Positions 8,601 to 17,926 of a stretch of 64,000 nucleotides of DNA are shown piece by piece. The DNA is from Indibacter alkaliphilus LW1 (lineage in GTDB: Bacteria; Bacteroidota; Bacteroidia; Cytophagales; Cyclobacteriaceae): the NCBI RefSeq assembly GCF_000295935.2, contig NZ_ALWO02000047.1, positions 62,001 to 126,000 of the forward strand, read 5' to 3'. Within the stretch, counting starts at the first letter, position 1. Every line of letters starts with the position of its first letter. A program made the position numbers and the translations under genes. Below the pieces are notes generated by a model that had not been told where the DNA came from, did not search any database, and worked only from the letters and a program-made list of their open reading frames with translations.

Positions 8601-10018
8601 GGTTTTACTAGCTTAGGGTATTCTATCAAAAAACTTTCTCTTACTGGCAGAAGCTGCCATTTTTCTTCTTCCCACTCGAAATCTTCGTCAGTCTCTATGT
8701 TTTCTGCTTGATATTTATTTACTCCTACCTTCACTCTCACTCCACTTTTCACTGCTTCCAGCTTTTCATACCTGGCAGCTTTCACCAAGTCCTGAAGTTC
8801 ATTTTTTTGATAAGTTTGCCACCATCCTCCTTTTGATTCGAGGATTTGAAGCTCTCTTTTTATCTTTAAATTGTATTGATCGGTAATATTTTCCAAAAAG
8901 TATGTTCCTGCTACGGGGTCTAAGACTTTATCCATATAACTCTCTTCCTTTAAGATGTTGGAAATATTTCTGGCCATTCTTTCAGAAAATGAAGTGATAT
9001 CTTCTGCCGTAGTCTCATCATGAGGCCTTACCCACAAAGCATCGCATCCGCCCAATATAGCTGCCATCGCTTCAGTAGTACTTCTCAGCATATTTGAATG
9101 TACATCAGCTTTGGTTTTGGTCCAATAACTTGTACTGACAAACAAGGGGGTGTTCCCTGCAGAAAGATCTAATTCGTACAAGGCTGCCAGTTGATGAAAT
9201 AAAATCTTAAATGAGCGGAGTTTGGCAATTTCAAGAAAATAATGGGAACCCGCTGCTGCTTGAAGCATGGTTTTAGAAAAAATTTCTTTAGGCGAAATAC
9301 CATTTTCTGTCAAAATATCCACCAGCTCAATAAACCCTCCTATTGCCATAAACAACTCCTGCACAGGAGTAGCCCCGGCATTGTGATATCTGGAAGCATC
9401 TACACTAAAAATCCTGAATGATTCAAAAACTTGGGATTTACTCAGAAAACTTAAAGCTTGATCAGAAATTTTTGACAAAGTGCTTTTCTGAGACAAACAA
9501 GAGGAAATCGGATCCCAAAGCAATCCCCCCTTCAAATCTCCAGCCTGCTCGCCTAAAGACAGGTACCATTCGATAAAGGCATCAAACTGAACTTCTAGAT
9601 CATCTGAAATTTCCAAAAAAACCTGAATATATTTCAGGTTTACTCCTTCGAGAAGTTTTCCAAAATCCACTTTACCGTCGAGCTTTATAAGCAAGGCATC
9701 TGCTCCATTCATCAGAGCTTCCAGAACCCGTTTGTTATCCAAAGTTTCATTTTGAACCTTAATGGCGAATGTATTAGACCAATACCTCACTCCCATTCCC
9801 GGTATTTCAGAAACAGGATTGATTTGGTTTTGAAAGTTTTGTAACCCTTGGATATTATCCAGGTCTTCCCTGGTATAAAACGGGAAAAGATCAATACCAT
9901 CAAAACCTCTTGCAATTAGGGTCTTTTCAAAATCTTTGCCTTTGATGTCCTTTGTAGCCTGACTGATCCAGTCTTCTTTTGTAAAACTCTGGAAGTCAGC
10001 AAAAAGATCTTCTTTCAT
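8597..10018 (-). CDS. mutA: Methylmalonyl-CoA mutase, small subunit
   Basis: 473 residues homologous to the barrel part of the mutase ([52 protein letters not shown]). The non-catalytic subunit pairs with MutB. It ends at about the point where other small subunits carry a degenerate cobalamin-like domain, so it is a short form lacking that domain. It is the first gene of the mutA-mutB pair (4-base overlap). A TATTTTTG box on the minus strand at 10098-10105 may be its -7 element. Confidence 0.93.
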   Translation of the reverse strand: MKEDLFADFQSFTKEDWISQATKDIKGKDFEKTLIARGFDGIDLFPFYTREDLDNIQGLQNFQNQINPVSEIPGMGVRYWSNTFAIKVQNETLDNKRVLEALMNGADALLIKLDGKVDFGKLLEGVNLKYIQVFLEISDDLEVQFDAFIEWYLSLGEQAGDLKGGLLWDPISSCLSQKSTLSKISDQALSFLSKSQVFESFRIFSVDASRYHNAGATPVQELFMAIGGFIELVDILTENGISPKEIFSKTMLQAAAGSHYFLEIAKLRSFKILFHQLAALYELDLSAGNTPLFVSTSYWTKTKADVHSNMLRSTTEAMAAILGGCDALWVRPHDETTAEDITSFSERMARNISNILKEESYMDKVLDPVAGTYFLENITDQYNLKIKRELQILESKGGWWQTYQKNELQDLVKAARYEKLEAVKSGVRVKVGVNKYQAENIETDEDFEWEEEKWQLLPVRESFLIEYPKLVKP

Positions 10019-10097
10019 ATTTGGGTTTAGTTTAAGCTTTTGCTAAAAGTTTCATTCAAGGTCTCTCCCAAATGGGAATTCCTTTATCTTTAGCAAT

Positions 10098-10105
10098 CAA
10101 AAATA
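10098..10105 (-). promoter_or_regulatory. Candidate -7 box for mutA
   Basis: On the minus strand the bases read TATTTTTG, matching the Bacteroidota -7 consensus TAnnTTTG, about 80 bases upstream of the mutA start. No good -33 TTTG is seen at the usual distance, so support is weak. Confidence 0.35.
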
Positions 10106-10150
10106 AGACTTACAAGTTTTAAAACCGATTATTTGACATCAATTTGGAAC

Positions 10151-10903
10151 ATGGAAAAACATAAAGCACACTTAAGCTTCCTATTGCTGCTTGCATTTTT
10201 TTATCTCAGTGCCTGCGCTCCGCAATTGCACAAAAGCAGTAGCGTAGCCTTTATTCCTTCAGACGCCTCAGTGGAAGTGGATTCCTCAATCGACTCTTTT
10301 GTAAGACCTTACAGAGAAGATCTACAGGAAGCTATGGGGAGAGTTATAGGGGAGACAAGTGGAGAAATCAACAAATCAGGAAAAGGAGAAACTGCTATTG
10401 GAAACCTGATCTCAGATTTACAAAAAGAACATGCAGAAATCACCTTTGGATACCCTATTGACATTTCTGCAATGAACAATGGGGGGATCAGGAATACCCT
10501 GCCTGCCGGGAAAATTACATTAGGGAATATTTATGAACTTTCGCCTTTTGACAACTACCTATATGTGCTTGAGCTAGATGCGGCTAAGGTCAGGCAGCTT
10601 GCAGAATATGCCGTCAACAAAAAGAGCCTTGGTCTCTCTGGAATGGAGATAACAAGTAAGGAAGGTCAACTTGTCAGTTATTTGGTCAATGGGAAAATGG
10701 TAGTCGAAGGTCAAACATATCTATTGGCCGTCAATGACTATATGGCCTCAGGTGGGGACAATCTGGACTTTCTGATAGAGGCTCCAAGAAAGGAGCAAAC
10801 AACGATAGTCTTGAGAGACGTACTGATAGAGCGCATCAAAGCAATCAGTGCCAAAGGTGAGAAAATCAGTGCAAAAGTAGAAGGAAGACAAAAGTTAGAC
10901 TGA
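10151..10903 (+). CDS. 5'-nucleotidase C-terminal-domain lipoprotein
   Basis: Start set at the ATG at 10151, which gives a clean lipoprotein signal (MEKHKAHLSFLLLLAFFYLSAC, lipobox Cys22); the upstream in-frame TTG at 10133 would spoil the signal. About 250 residues. The mature protein is the substrate-binding C-terminal domain of UshA-type 5'-nucleotidases: GETAIGNLISDLQ, AMNNGGIRNTLPAG, the ELSPFDNYLYVLEL strand and VNDYMASGGDN. It lacks the metal-binding phosphatase domain, which is encoded by the next gene 14 bases downstream. Together the two would make one split periplasmic nucleotidase that releases phosphate and nucleosides. Whether this half is active alone is doubtful. Confidence 0.9.
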   Translation: MEKHKAHLSFLLLLAFFYLSACAPQLHKSSSVAFIPSDASVEVDSSIDSFVRPYREDLQEAMGRVIGETSGEINKSGKGETAIGNLISDLQKEHAEITFGYPIDISAMNNGGIRNTLPAGKITLGNIYELSPFDNYLYVLELDAAKVRQLAEYAVNKKSLGLSGMEITSKEGQLVSYLVNGKMVVEGQTYLLAVNDYMASGGDNLDFLIEAPRKEQTTIVLRDVLIERIKAISAKGEKISAKVEGRQKLD

Positions 10904-10917
10904 CAAATTATTGAATT

Positions 10918-11826
10918 ATGAACAGAAGAAACTTTTTACTTAAATCTTTGATTACAGGATTTGGGCTTGGGTACTCAGGCAATTTATTGGCCTCCGCACC
11001 CAATATAGCTGATAAGCGGATCACTATTCTTCACACCAATGACATTCATTCGAGAATTGACCCCTTCCCAAACGACGGAGGAAGAAATGCCAATCAGGGA
11101 GGTTTGACAAAACTAGCCAATCTTGTTTCCCAAATCAGAAGAGAGGAAAATAATATTCTATTACTTGATGCAGGAGACGTTTTTCAGGGCACTCCTTATT
11201 TCAATTTTTATGGAGGTGAGCTGGAGTTTAGAATGATGAGCAAAATAGGCTTCAATGCTAGCACAATCGGAAACCATGAATTTGACAATGGACTCAAAGG
11301 AATCTACGATCAGCTTCCGCATGCAGATTTTTCTCACATTTGCTCCAACTATGATTTTTCGGATACCATTTTGAATGGAAGTATTCTGCCTTATAAAGTT
11401 TACAGAAAGGGAGGATTAAAAATTGGGGTTTTCGGATTAGGGATAGAACTTGACGGATTGGTGGGGAGAAAAAATTACGAAAACACCAAATACCTTGACC
11501 CTGTAGCTGTAGCAAATGATATGGTAGCCGAGTTAAAAAGAAAAAATTGTGACTTGATCATTTGCTTATCCCATTTGGGGTATTCTTATAGATCTGAAAA
11601 AATTGATGATCTAAAACTGGCAGCCATGGTCAGTGGAATTGACTTGATCATTGGAGGGCATACCCATACTTTTTTGGATGAGCCAACTGTGGTCAAAAAC
11701 CCTGAAGGTTTCGAAACTTTAGTCCACCAAGTTGGAACAGGTGCCTTGCGATTAGGCAAAGTGGATTTTGTGTTTTCAAAGGAAAATAAAATGAAATTTG
11801 CCATGGCAAAAAGTTTGACCACATAA
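10918..11826 (+). CDS. 5'-nucleotidase metallophosphatase domain, Tat-exported
   Basis: 302 residues. The N-terminus MNRRNFLLKS followed by a hydrophobic stretch is a twin-arginine signal. The mature part is a calcineurin-type metallophosphatase with all metal-site blocks visible: LHTNDIHSRIDP, LLDAGDVFQGTPYF, IGNHEFDNG, CLSHLGY and GGHTHTF. The family hydrolyses nucleotides or related phosphoesters using two metal ions. The C-terminal nucleotide-binding domain is missing here and supplied by the preceding gene. Tat export suggests that this half folds and takes up its metals in the cytoplasm, while its partner leaves by Sec as a lipoprotein. Confidence 0.92.
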   Translation: MNRRNFLLKSLITGFGLGYSGNLLASAPNIADKRITILHTNDIHSRIDPFPNDGGRNANQGGLTKLANLVSQIRREENNILLLDAGDVFQGTPYFNFYGGELEFRMMSKIGFNASTIGNHEFDNGLKGIYDQLPHADFSHICSNYDFSDTILNGSILPYKVYRKGGLKIGVFGLGIELDGLVGRKNYENTKYLDPVAVANDMVAELKRKNCDLIICLSHLGYSYRSEKIDDLKLAAMVSGIDLIIGGHTHTFLDEPTVVKNPEGFETLVHQVGTGALRLGKVDFVFSKENKMKFAMAKSLTT

Positions 11827-11947
11827 TGAAAAGTCAAATAAATTTTGATTTTTTATTTAGATATATTTTCCCCAAATTTGATGCCCCTATATGTGGCAGG
11901 GTTCAGGGGTTTTCAATTCTTTTAAGCATAGTTATTTTATCTAATTA

Positions 11948-13369
11948 ATGAGTTCAGAGGCTAATGCAGTATGGAGTGAGTGTTTGCGTGTCATAGAACA
12001 GCACGTTAATGAACAAAGCTATTCTACATGGTTTAAGCCAATCAATCCTGTAAGATTAGAAGGAAGCAGCCTGACGATTCAGGTACCAAGTCAGTTTTTT
12101 TACGAGTGGCTTGAAGATAATTATGTTCAGGTACTCAAACTCGCCATCAAGTCCACTTTGGGGCCAAACGGCCGTCTGGAGTATGCCGTAGTCGTAGATA
12201 GGGGCAACTCTCAAAACCAACCCTATGTGGTCTCATATCCACAGGGCAACAACTCTACAAACTCTAAAAAAGCACCGGAAAAAGAAGATCATAAAAGCCC
12301 ATTTGAAATGCAATCGCTCAACAGCGACATGCTTCTTCAATCCAACTTAAATCCAAATTACACCTTCAATACTTACATCGAAGGTGACTGTAACCGATTG
12401 GCAAGATCTGCAGGATTTGCAGTAGCTACCAAGCCCGGTATTACCTCTTTCAATCCGCTTATGGTATACGGAGGTGTTGGGTTGGGAAAAACCCACCTTG
12501 TTCAGGCCATAGGTAATGAAATCAAAAACAGCCCTGAAGAAAAATTTGTACTATACGTATCCTCTGAAAAATTCGTAAATCAGTTTATGGACTCCATCAA
12601 AGATGGCAATGTCAAAAGCTTTACAAATTTTTACATGCAAGTAGATGTGCTGATCATTGATGATATTCAGTTTTTGGCTGGAAAAGACAGGACACAGGAA
12701 ATGTTTTTCCATATTTTCAATCATCTCCACCAAAGCAAGAAACAGATCATCATGACTTCCGATTGTCCTCCAAAAGACCTAAAAGGCCTTGAGGAAAGAC
12801 TTTTGTCCAGATTTAAATGGGGTCTTACAGCAGATCTTCAAATGCCCGACTTCGAAACCAGGGTAGCCATTATCAAAAGAAAAATGCAATCTGAAGGAAT
12901 TTATATTCCTGACGATGTCATTGAATACCTAGCTTATACAGTAGACACCAACGTCAGAGAACTGGAAGGAGTCATGATTTCACTGATAGCACATGCTTCA
13001 CTCAACAGGGTAGAGATTGATCTGACTTTGGCCAAGACGATCATGAAAAATATCGTCAAGGATATTGAAACTGAAGTAGGAATTGATTTTATTCAAAAAA
13101 CAGTTTCAGACTACTTCGAAATCAAATTAGATGACCTAAAGGCAAAAACACGTAAAAAAGAAATCGTTACTGCTAGGCAGGTCGCCATGTATTTTTCTAA
13201 GGAATTCACCAACCATTCCCTCAAATCCATAGGGTACCACTTTGGGGGCCGAGACCACAGTACAGTAATCCATGCCGTTCAGACGGTTAATGACCTGATG
13301 GAGACAGATACTGCCTTTAGAAATTCCGTCAATGACCTGAAGAAAAAATTCAAAATGAGGTCTTACTAA
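11948..13369 (+). CDS. dnaA: Chromosomal replication initiator DnaA
   Basis: 473 residues with the full DnaA layout. Domain I (1-85, WFKPINPVRLEGSSL) is followed by a variable linker rich in Asn/Ser/Lys (about 86-130). The AAA+ domain has Walker A GGVGLGKTH (175-183) and Walker B VLIIDDIQFL, and the C-terminal helix-turn-helix carries the DnaA-box recognition motif GGRDHSTVIHA. It binds DnaA boxes in oriC and opens the origin. The gene is flanked by unrelated genes, not by dnaN/recF, and no cluster of DnaA boxes was seen on either side, so oriC is probably elsewhere. Its end overlaps the convergent lipoprotein gene by 4 bases. Confidence 0.98.
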   Translation: MSSEANAVWSECLRVIEQHVNEQSYSTWFKPINPVRLEGSSLTIQVPSQFFYEWLEDNYVQVLKLAIKSTLGPNGRLEYAVVVDRGNSQNQPYVVSYPQGNNSTNSKKAPEKEDHKSPFEMQSLNSDMLLQSNLNPNYTFNTYIEGDCNRLARSAGFAVATKPGITSFNPLMVYGGVGLGKTHLVQAIGNEIKNSPEEKFVLYVSSEKFVNQFMDSIKDGNVKSFTNFYMQVDVLIIDDIQFLAGKDRTQEMFFHIFNHLHQSKKQIIMTSDCPPKDLKGLEERLLSRFKWGLTADLQMPDFETRVAIIKRKMQSEGIYIPDDVIEYLAYTVDTNVRELEGVMISLIAHASLNRVEIDLTLAKTIMKNIVKDIETEVGIDFIQKTVSDYFEIKLDDLKAKTRKKEIVTARQVAMYFSKEFTNHSLKSIGYHFGGRDHSTVIHAVQTVNDLMETDTAFRNSVNDLKKKFKMRSY

Positions 13370-14136
13370 TCAAAGGCCTTGTTGATAATTATTCCCTTTA
13401 CTTCATTTTTGGAAAACCTCAACAGTGTTGCCCCCATTACATAAGGTCCAATTTCATAAGGATTGTAATAAAGCACAAACTCTTCCTGTTCAAAACCCAT
13501 GGCCAAGGGAAGGAAAAAACCAATTTCATTCTGAAGAAAAAACCTTCCATCATCCTTTAATTCAGTCCCATGAGCTACATCGTGAAACTCTCTGAACTTT
13601 TCTTCTGCTAGATCCAGAAGCCCCTGCTCTTCCAAAACAAGCTCATGATTCTTTATCAACTTGAAAGACCCCTTGTCAAAGTTGATGTATTGTCTGAAAG
13701 TATTTGGATGAGCGCCTCCTGTGTTGGAATATGCGTCAAAGACTATGCTCAACATTTTAGAGTTTTGAAAAGTTAGCTCAGCTACAATTTCCAATTCCCA
13801 ACTTTGACTCATATTTTCACTTTCAACAAAACTGAGATAGGCTCCTAAAAATCCTGTTACAGATGCAGACAGCGAAATGACATCACTGTTTTCTTCCTTG
13901 GAGATCATCATAGAAAGTTGTTGCTCTATATACTCATTAAGAACTGAAGCAGCCTGAGAATCATCTTTAAAATATGGATAGCTAAGGATTACCAGCGCGC
14001 AGTCATCTTGGTGACAGACTTTTTCCCTAAATTCCTTTTGTTCATAGCTTAAGCGCCCTTCTCCCACTTCTCCACTACAGGATATGTTGAGTAAAATTAT
14101 GCTGATCAATCCCGTCCTGATCCAGTTATTCATCAT
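13366..14136 (-). CDS. DUF4163/DUF3298 lipoprotein (RsiV-like fold)
   Basis: 256 residues. The lipobox in ISIILLNISCSG marks a lipoprotein (Cys20). The first half matches the DUF4163 pattern (predicted secreted, seen before sugar-binding or peptidoglycan-related domains). The second half has the DUF3298 hallmark NTGGAHPNTF followed by a conserved INFDKGSFKLIKN stretch, as in the anti-sigma factor RsiV and related envelope proteins. It probably sits in the envelope; substrate unknown. Its start overlaps the last 11 bases of the broken meaB, so the two were likely one transcript. The tail overlaps convergent dnaA by 4 bases. Confidence 0.85.
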   Translation of the reverse strand: MMNNWIRTGLISIILLNISCSGEVGEGRLSYEQKEFREKVCHQDDCALVILSYPYFKDDSQAASVLNEYIEQQLSMMISKEENSDVISLSASVTGFLGAYLSFVESENMSQSWELEIVAELTFQNSKMLSIVFDAYSNTGGAHPNTFRQYINFDKGSFKLIKNHELVLEEQGLLDLAEEKFREFHDVAHGTELKDDGRFFLQNEIGFFLPLAMGFEQEEFVLYYNPYEIGPYVMGATLLRFSKNEVKGIIINKAFD

Positions 14137-15139
14137 TTACTTTTTTTATAAACAAATCTACAAGCTCTCTAGCCTTTGCAATTGCAGAAGTGGTACCTTC
14201 CTGAATTCCTGTTTTGGCTGCTTCAATACTTCCTTTGATCAGGGGGTTTTGGTAAAACTTGGTTTCAAGTAAAAACCGAATATGTTCATGCATCCAATTC
14301 AATCTTTGATCTGCACGATTGGCTTCAAAAAAACCATTTGATTTCATTTTTTCTTCATATCCCGAAATCATTTCCCAAATATCCTCCAACCCAGTTCCTG
14401 ATATCCCTGAACAAACCTTGACTTTAGGTGACCAGCCATTTTCTTTTGAAGGAAAAAGGTGTAAAGCATTGGCATATTCTCTCTTGGCTCTTTTTGAAGC
14501 TTCCAGATTATCCCCTGTGTGCCTTGTTGATTACAAGAGCATCACACATTTCTATAATTCCTTTTTTGATCCCCTGCAATTCGTCTCCTGCACCTGCAAG
14601 CATGAGTAGCAGAAAAAAGTCAACCATACCTTTGACGGCAATTTCCGATTGCCCGACCCCACGGTTTCTATAAAAACCACATCAAAACCCGCTGCTTCAC
14701 AGAGCAACATGGCTTCACGGGTTTTGGCGCTGACCCCTCCTAAGGTGCTACCTGCTGGACTGGGCCGGATATATGCTCTCTTATCTGATGCAAGTCTCTC
14801 CATACGGGTTTTGTCACCCAAAATGCTTCCCCTTGATTTTTGACTACTTGGATCTATGGCCAGTACGGCCAATCTATGACCTCTAGCTACCAGAAGGCTC
14901 CCAAAGCTCTCTATAAAAGTACTTTTCCCTACACCTGGAACACCTGTAATCCCTATTCGGATAGATTTACCTGAATGAGGGATCACTTTTTCCATCACTT
15001 GTTCGGCAAGAATCTGATCCTCCTCCAAGGTGCTTTCTACCAGTGTAATCGCCCTGCTGAGGATCATCCTGTCGCCATTCAGAACTCCTGAAACATATGT
15101 ATCTACCGAAAGTCTATTTCTTTTCAATTCAATTTTCAA
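14126..15139 (-). pseudogene. meaB: meaB: methylmalonyl-CoA mutase GTPase chaperone, two compensating frameshifts
   Basis: The N-terminal part (from ATG 15139) is a normal MeaB/ArgK GTPase with P-loop GVPGVGKST (66-74), DPSSQKSRGSILGDKTRM and [10 protein letters not shown]. At a C run on the plus strand (14657-14660) one base is missing relative to the expected GVGQSE motif. The continuation [20 protein letters not shown] and [10 protein letters not shown] is found in another frame. At a second C run (14512-14515) one extra base restores the original frame, which then reads from NLEAS to the C-terminus ending at 14126. Repaired, the protein would be about 337 residues, the normal length. As written, translation stops at 14552. 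Either both homopolymers are sequencing errors or the gene is inactivated. MeaB protects and reloads methylmalonyl-CoA mutase, whose genes lie nearby. Confidence 0.88.
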
Positions 15140-15164
15140 GTTAATAATCCTACCAAGTTAAGCT

Positions 15165-15569
15165 TTATCTGAAAGGATACCTGAGTAATTTGGTTTGGCC
15201 CATCGCACTTTTTTCATACATACCCACACAGTAAGATTCAAACTCAGCAGGAAAATAAGGCGAATTGCCGGAAACCTGATTTGGGATATGGTCTTGATCA
15301 AGGAAGAAAAACACCTTGGTGTTCCCGTATTTGGTGTGGGGCATAAAATCACCGTACTGTTGAAACTCATCCCATAGCGTATCTGCAGCAAATACGGCAT
15401 ATACCCGTATAACAGGGCCTGTATTATTTTCATTTCTAAAAAAAGCTATTTCTCTATAATCACCTCTCAAATCCGCGACTCCAGGCTGCATCAAAGTATC
15501 CGCAATCATGTAAATTACCAGACCAACTACAATCCCTGCTATTAAATAATAAACCTTCTTAGCCTGCAT
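15165..15569 (-). CDS. Membrane-anchored protein of unknown function
   Basis: 134 residues with one N-terminal membrane segment (YYLIAGIVVGLVIYMIADTL) and about 105 residues outside or inside the membrane. The soluble part has an Arg/Asp/Phe-rich pattern (AVFAADTLWDEFQQYGDFMP, KVFFFLDQDHIPNQ) with no family that I recognise. It is 25 bases upstream of the meaB start in the same direction, so it is likely co-transcribed, and divergent from hemJ. Function unknown. Confidence 0.75.
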   Translation of the reverse strand: MQAKKVYYLIAGIVVGLVIYMIADTLMQPGVADLRGDYREIAFFRNENNTGPVIRVYAVFAADTLWDEFQQYGDFMPHTKYGNTKVFFFLDQDHIPNQVSGNSPYFPAEFESYCVGMYEKSAMGQTKLLRYPFR

Positions 15570-15618
15570 TTTCCCTTTGATTAAATTTAAAGCTTTAATT
15601 TAGGGGAAAAATTTAACA

Positions 15619-16173
15619 ATGGCTTTCGAATACATCAAAGCCCTGCATATCATTTTTGTGATCACTTGGTTTGCAGGCCTTTTCTATATCGTACGTTTAT
15701 TTATTTATCAGACCGAAGCTTACGAAAAACCTGAGCCTGAAAGAAGTATTCTTGCCCCGCAGCTGAACCTGATGGCTAATCGACTTTGGATGATCATTAC
15801 CTGGCCATCCGCCATCCTAACACTGATTTTTGGGTTTTGGGTGCTTTATTACCGATGGGGATATATGCAGCTGGGCTTTATGCATGCCAAACTTGGCTTT
15901 GTCTTTCTATTGTACATTTATCACTTTATTTGCCATAAAATTTACAAAGATTTGCAAAATGGCATCACAAAATGGACCTCAACCCAGTTAAGAATATGGA
16001 ATGAAGTTGCAACCATTTTGCTATTTGCCATCGTTTTCCTGATAGTGCTCAAAAGTTTGATTAGCGTTGTTTGGGGGATATTGGGTCTGATTGCGCTCAG
16101 CGTACTGATGATGGCAGGAATCAAATGGTATAAATACAAAAGAGAAAAAAATAAAAGGACGAAAAATGAATAA
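15619..16173 (+). CDS. hemJ: Protoporphyrinogen IX oxidase HemJ
   Basis: 184 residues with four to five membrane helices. The N-terminal block KALHIIFVITWFAGLFYIVR carries His10, and the later block MHAKLGFVFLLYIYH carries His89 and Lys91; these are the conserved HemJ features. HemJ converts protoporphyrinogen IX to protoporphyrin IX at the cytoplasmic membrane, the step before ferrochelatase. The gene overlaps the SCO gene by 8 bases and that gene overlaps a cytochrome c gene by 8 bases, so heme synthesis and a copper/heme respiratory function are coupled. The C-terminus is very basic (KYKREKNKRTKNE). Confidence 0.92.
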   Translation: MAFEYIKALHIIFVITWFAGLFYIVRLFIYQTEAYEKPEPERSILAPQLNLMANRLWMIITWPSAILTLIFGFWVLYYRWGYMQLGFMHAKLGFVFLLYIYHFICHKIYKDLQNGITKWTSTQLRIWNEVATILLFAIVFLIVLKSLISVVWGILGLIALSVLMMAGIKWYKYKREKNKRTKNE

Positions 16174-16834
16174 ATATACAGCTTACTTTCTCATATTATC
16201 TGCAGCATTTATCTGGGCTTGTGACCCAGGAAGTAAAGAAAAAGCGGAAGAAGCCAACAAACCATTACCCATCTTGGGCAACTCTCATATCAATGAATTT
16301 GAGATGGAAGGAAAAGTGGTCAAAGACACCATCTACCACAAAATCGCAGATTTTTCATTCACCAATCAAGAAGGTAAAGAAATCAGTAATAATACAACTG
16401 ACGGAAAAGTCTATGTGGCAGACTTCTTCTTTACTACCTGCCCAACCATATGCCCAATAATGAAAACCCAAATGCTGAGGATTTATGAAAAATTCCAGGA
16501 TGAATCTGACTTCATGATTCTAAGCCACACATTAGATCCGGAACATGATACACAGGAATTGTTAAAAGACTATGCCGCCAAAATCGGAGTGGAGGATGAT
16601 GCCACCTGGCAGTTTCTGACTGGCGATCAAGAGAGAATATTTGAAATCGGTCAAACTTCTTACCTCACCACTGCCATGTCAGACAAAGATGAGCCGGGAG
16701 GCATACTTCATTCAGGAGCATTTGTACTGGTTGACCAAAAAGGCAGAATCCGAGGTGTATATGATGGCACCAAGGAAGACCAGGTCAATAGATTGATGAG
16801 AGATATTCCAAAATTACTTCCCAATAATGAGTAA
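16166..16834 (+). CDS. SCO1/SenC-family copper chaperone lipoprotein
   Basis: 222 residues, lipoprotein (lipobox before Cys19). The thioredoxin-fold core has the copper-binding motif C92-P-T-I-C96 (FFTTCPTICPIM) and the distal ligand His182 (GGILHSGAF). The DPEHDTQELLKDYAAKIG segment is typical of SCO proteins. They insert copper into the CuA or related sites of cytochrome oxidase or reduce its cysteines. Overlap by 8 bases on each side with hemJ and the cytochrome c gene indicates one operon serving assembly of a respiratory oxidase that is not in the window. Confidence 0.95.
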   Translation: MNKYTAYFLILSAAFIWACDPGSKEKAEEANKPLPILGNSHINEFEMEGKVVKDTIYHKIADFSFTNQEGKEISNNTTDGKVYVADFFFTTCPTICPIMKTQMLRIYEKFQDESDFMILSHTLDPEHDTQELLKDYAAKIGVEDDATWQFLTGDQERIFEIGQTSYLTTAMSDKDEPGGILHSGAFVLVDQKGRIRGVYDGTKEDQVNRLMRDIPKLLPNNE

Positions 16835-17285
16835 AAACTCCATTTGCCTGACACTCTTAATTCTAATATTTGCTTCATGTGGGCAAAGTAAAACATCCAA
16901 TGAAAATACTTTGGCTACTATCAAAGACACCAAAATACTTCAATATGCCATAGAGGGAAAAGTCCTATATGAAAATTACTGTGCCAATTGCCATCAAAAA
17001 GACGGAACAGGTCTGGGAAAGTTAATTCCTCCTCTCAATCCTTCTGATTACATGCTAGCTGATATTGGAAGAACTGCCAGAATAATCAAACATGGACAAA
17101 AAGGAGAAATAGAAGTCAATGGCGTAAAATATGACCAAGTTATGCCTTCCAATCCACGCCTGACCAATATGGAAATCGCACAAATTATGACTTATATCTA
17201 CAATATTTGGGGAAACAAAGAAGGAGTGATTGACGCCAACAGAGTGGGCGATTATCTTCAGGAAAAATCAACTGCTGAGGACTGA
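16827..17285 (+). CDS. Mono-heme cytochrome c lipoprotein
   Basis: 152 residues. Signal ends in LIFASCGQ (lipobox Cys18). One heme site C52-A-N-C55-H56 is visible and Met106 (YDQVMPSNP) is the likely axial ligand, a class I cytochrome c. Co-translation with hemJ and the SCO gene suggests an electron donor to an oxidase. The last 18 bases overlap the convergent lipoprotein gene, so the two must be expressed with overlapping transcripts. Confidence 0.94.
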   Translation: MSKNSICLTLLILIFASCGQSKTSNENTLATIKDTKILQYAIEGKVLYENYCANCHQKDGTGLGKLIPPLNPSDYMLADIGRTARIIKHGQKGEIEVNGVKYDQVMPSNPRLTNMEIAQIMTYIYNIWGNKEGVIDANRVGDYLQEKSTAED

Positions 17286-17696
17286 TTTGGCTTCTGCCAT
17301 AGCCGTTTTGATGTCAGAATTTACTTTTTCGACCTTTTCTTTTTGATCCAAAAGGTACTCCCTGTACTCTTGTTCAGACAATGCCTCAGGAGAAGACTGA
17401 TACTGCCGCATCCAGACAAACATCCCGTCAAAAGCTTCATCCAGTTTATTGGCTAAGGCTTGAAGACTTTTGATTTTTTCAGCATTATCCACTGAGTCTT
17501 CCTGATACAAGCCTTCAGATACTTTTAAAATATCTTTTCTCAAGGATTTAATTTCACCCATTAAGGGCATGACCTCATCATGGATGGCGATTACTTCATC
17601 TCTTAACTCCTCAGTATTCTCCTTTTTCTCTGCACATCCCGACATGAGAATTATACAGAAAATTATACTGAATGCATGCTTAAAAATGTCTTTCAT
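17268..17696 (-). CDS. Coiled-coil lipoprotein of unknown function
   Basis: About 142 residues. The ATG at 17696 is chosen because it gives a compact lipoprotein signal (FSIIFCIILMSGC); an upstream ATG at 17729 would add eleven residues. After the lipid anchor the protein is almost entirely charged helix (EELRDEVIAIHDEVMPLMGE; SDIKTAMAEAKSVLSS), predicted coiled coil. It could be a periplasmic structural or chaperone-like protein; I do not recognise a named family. It overlaps the convergent cytochrome c gene by 18 bases. Confidence 0.78.
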   Translation of the reverse strand: MKDIFKHAFSIIFCIILMSGCAEKKENTEELRDEVIAIHDEVMPLMGEIKSLRKDILKVSEGLYQEDSVDNAEKIKSLQALANKLDEAFDGMFVWMRQYQSSPEALSEQEYREYLLDQKEKVEKVNSDIKTAMAEAKSVLSS

Positions 17697-17926
17697 AGAA
17701 GGTTGGATATCCTTTGCAAAGTAATACATATTTTATTAAAACAATAATTTAATTATTTTAAATCACAAATGAATAAGTTAAATACATATTTAAATAAAAA
17801 TATTCACTTTTTTAAAACTAAAACCTAAAAATATTGGGTGATTTTCGAATCAAAATATTTTCTTTTATAAAAGGGTGTCGATTATTCATGAATCACTATT
17901 TTTAGCATTGCTAATAAAACCCTATT

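Noticed and set aside
11827-11947. A replication origin next to dnaA
   Set aside because: No cluster of DnaA boxes (TTATCCACA-like) or AT-rich unwinding element with repeats was seen in the 120 bases upstream or in the gene surroundings.
14319-14673. Two plus-strand frames across the meaB gap
   Set aside because: They are antisense to MeaB codons that read correctly once the two base shifts are allowed for.
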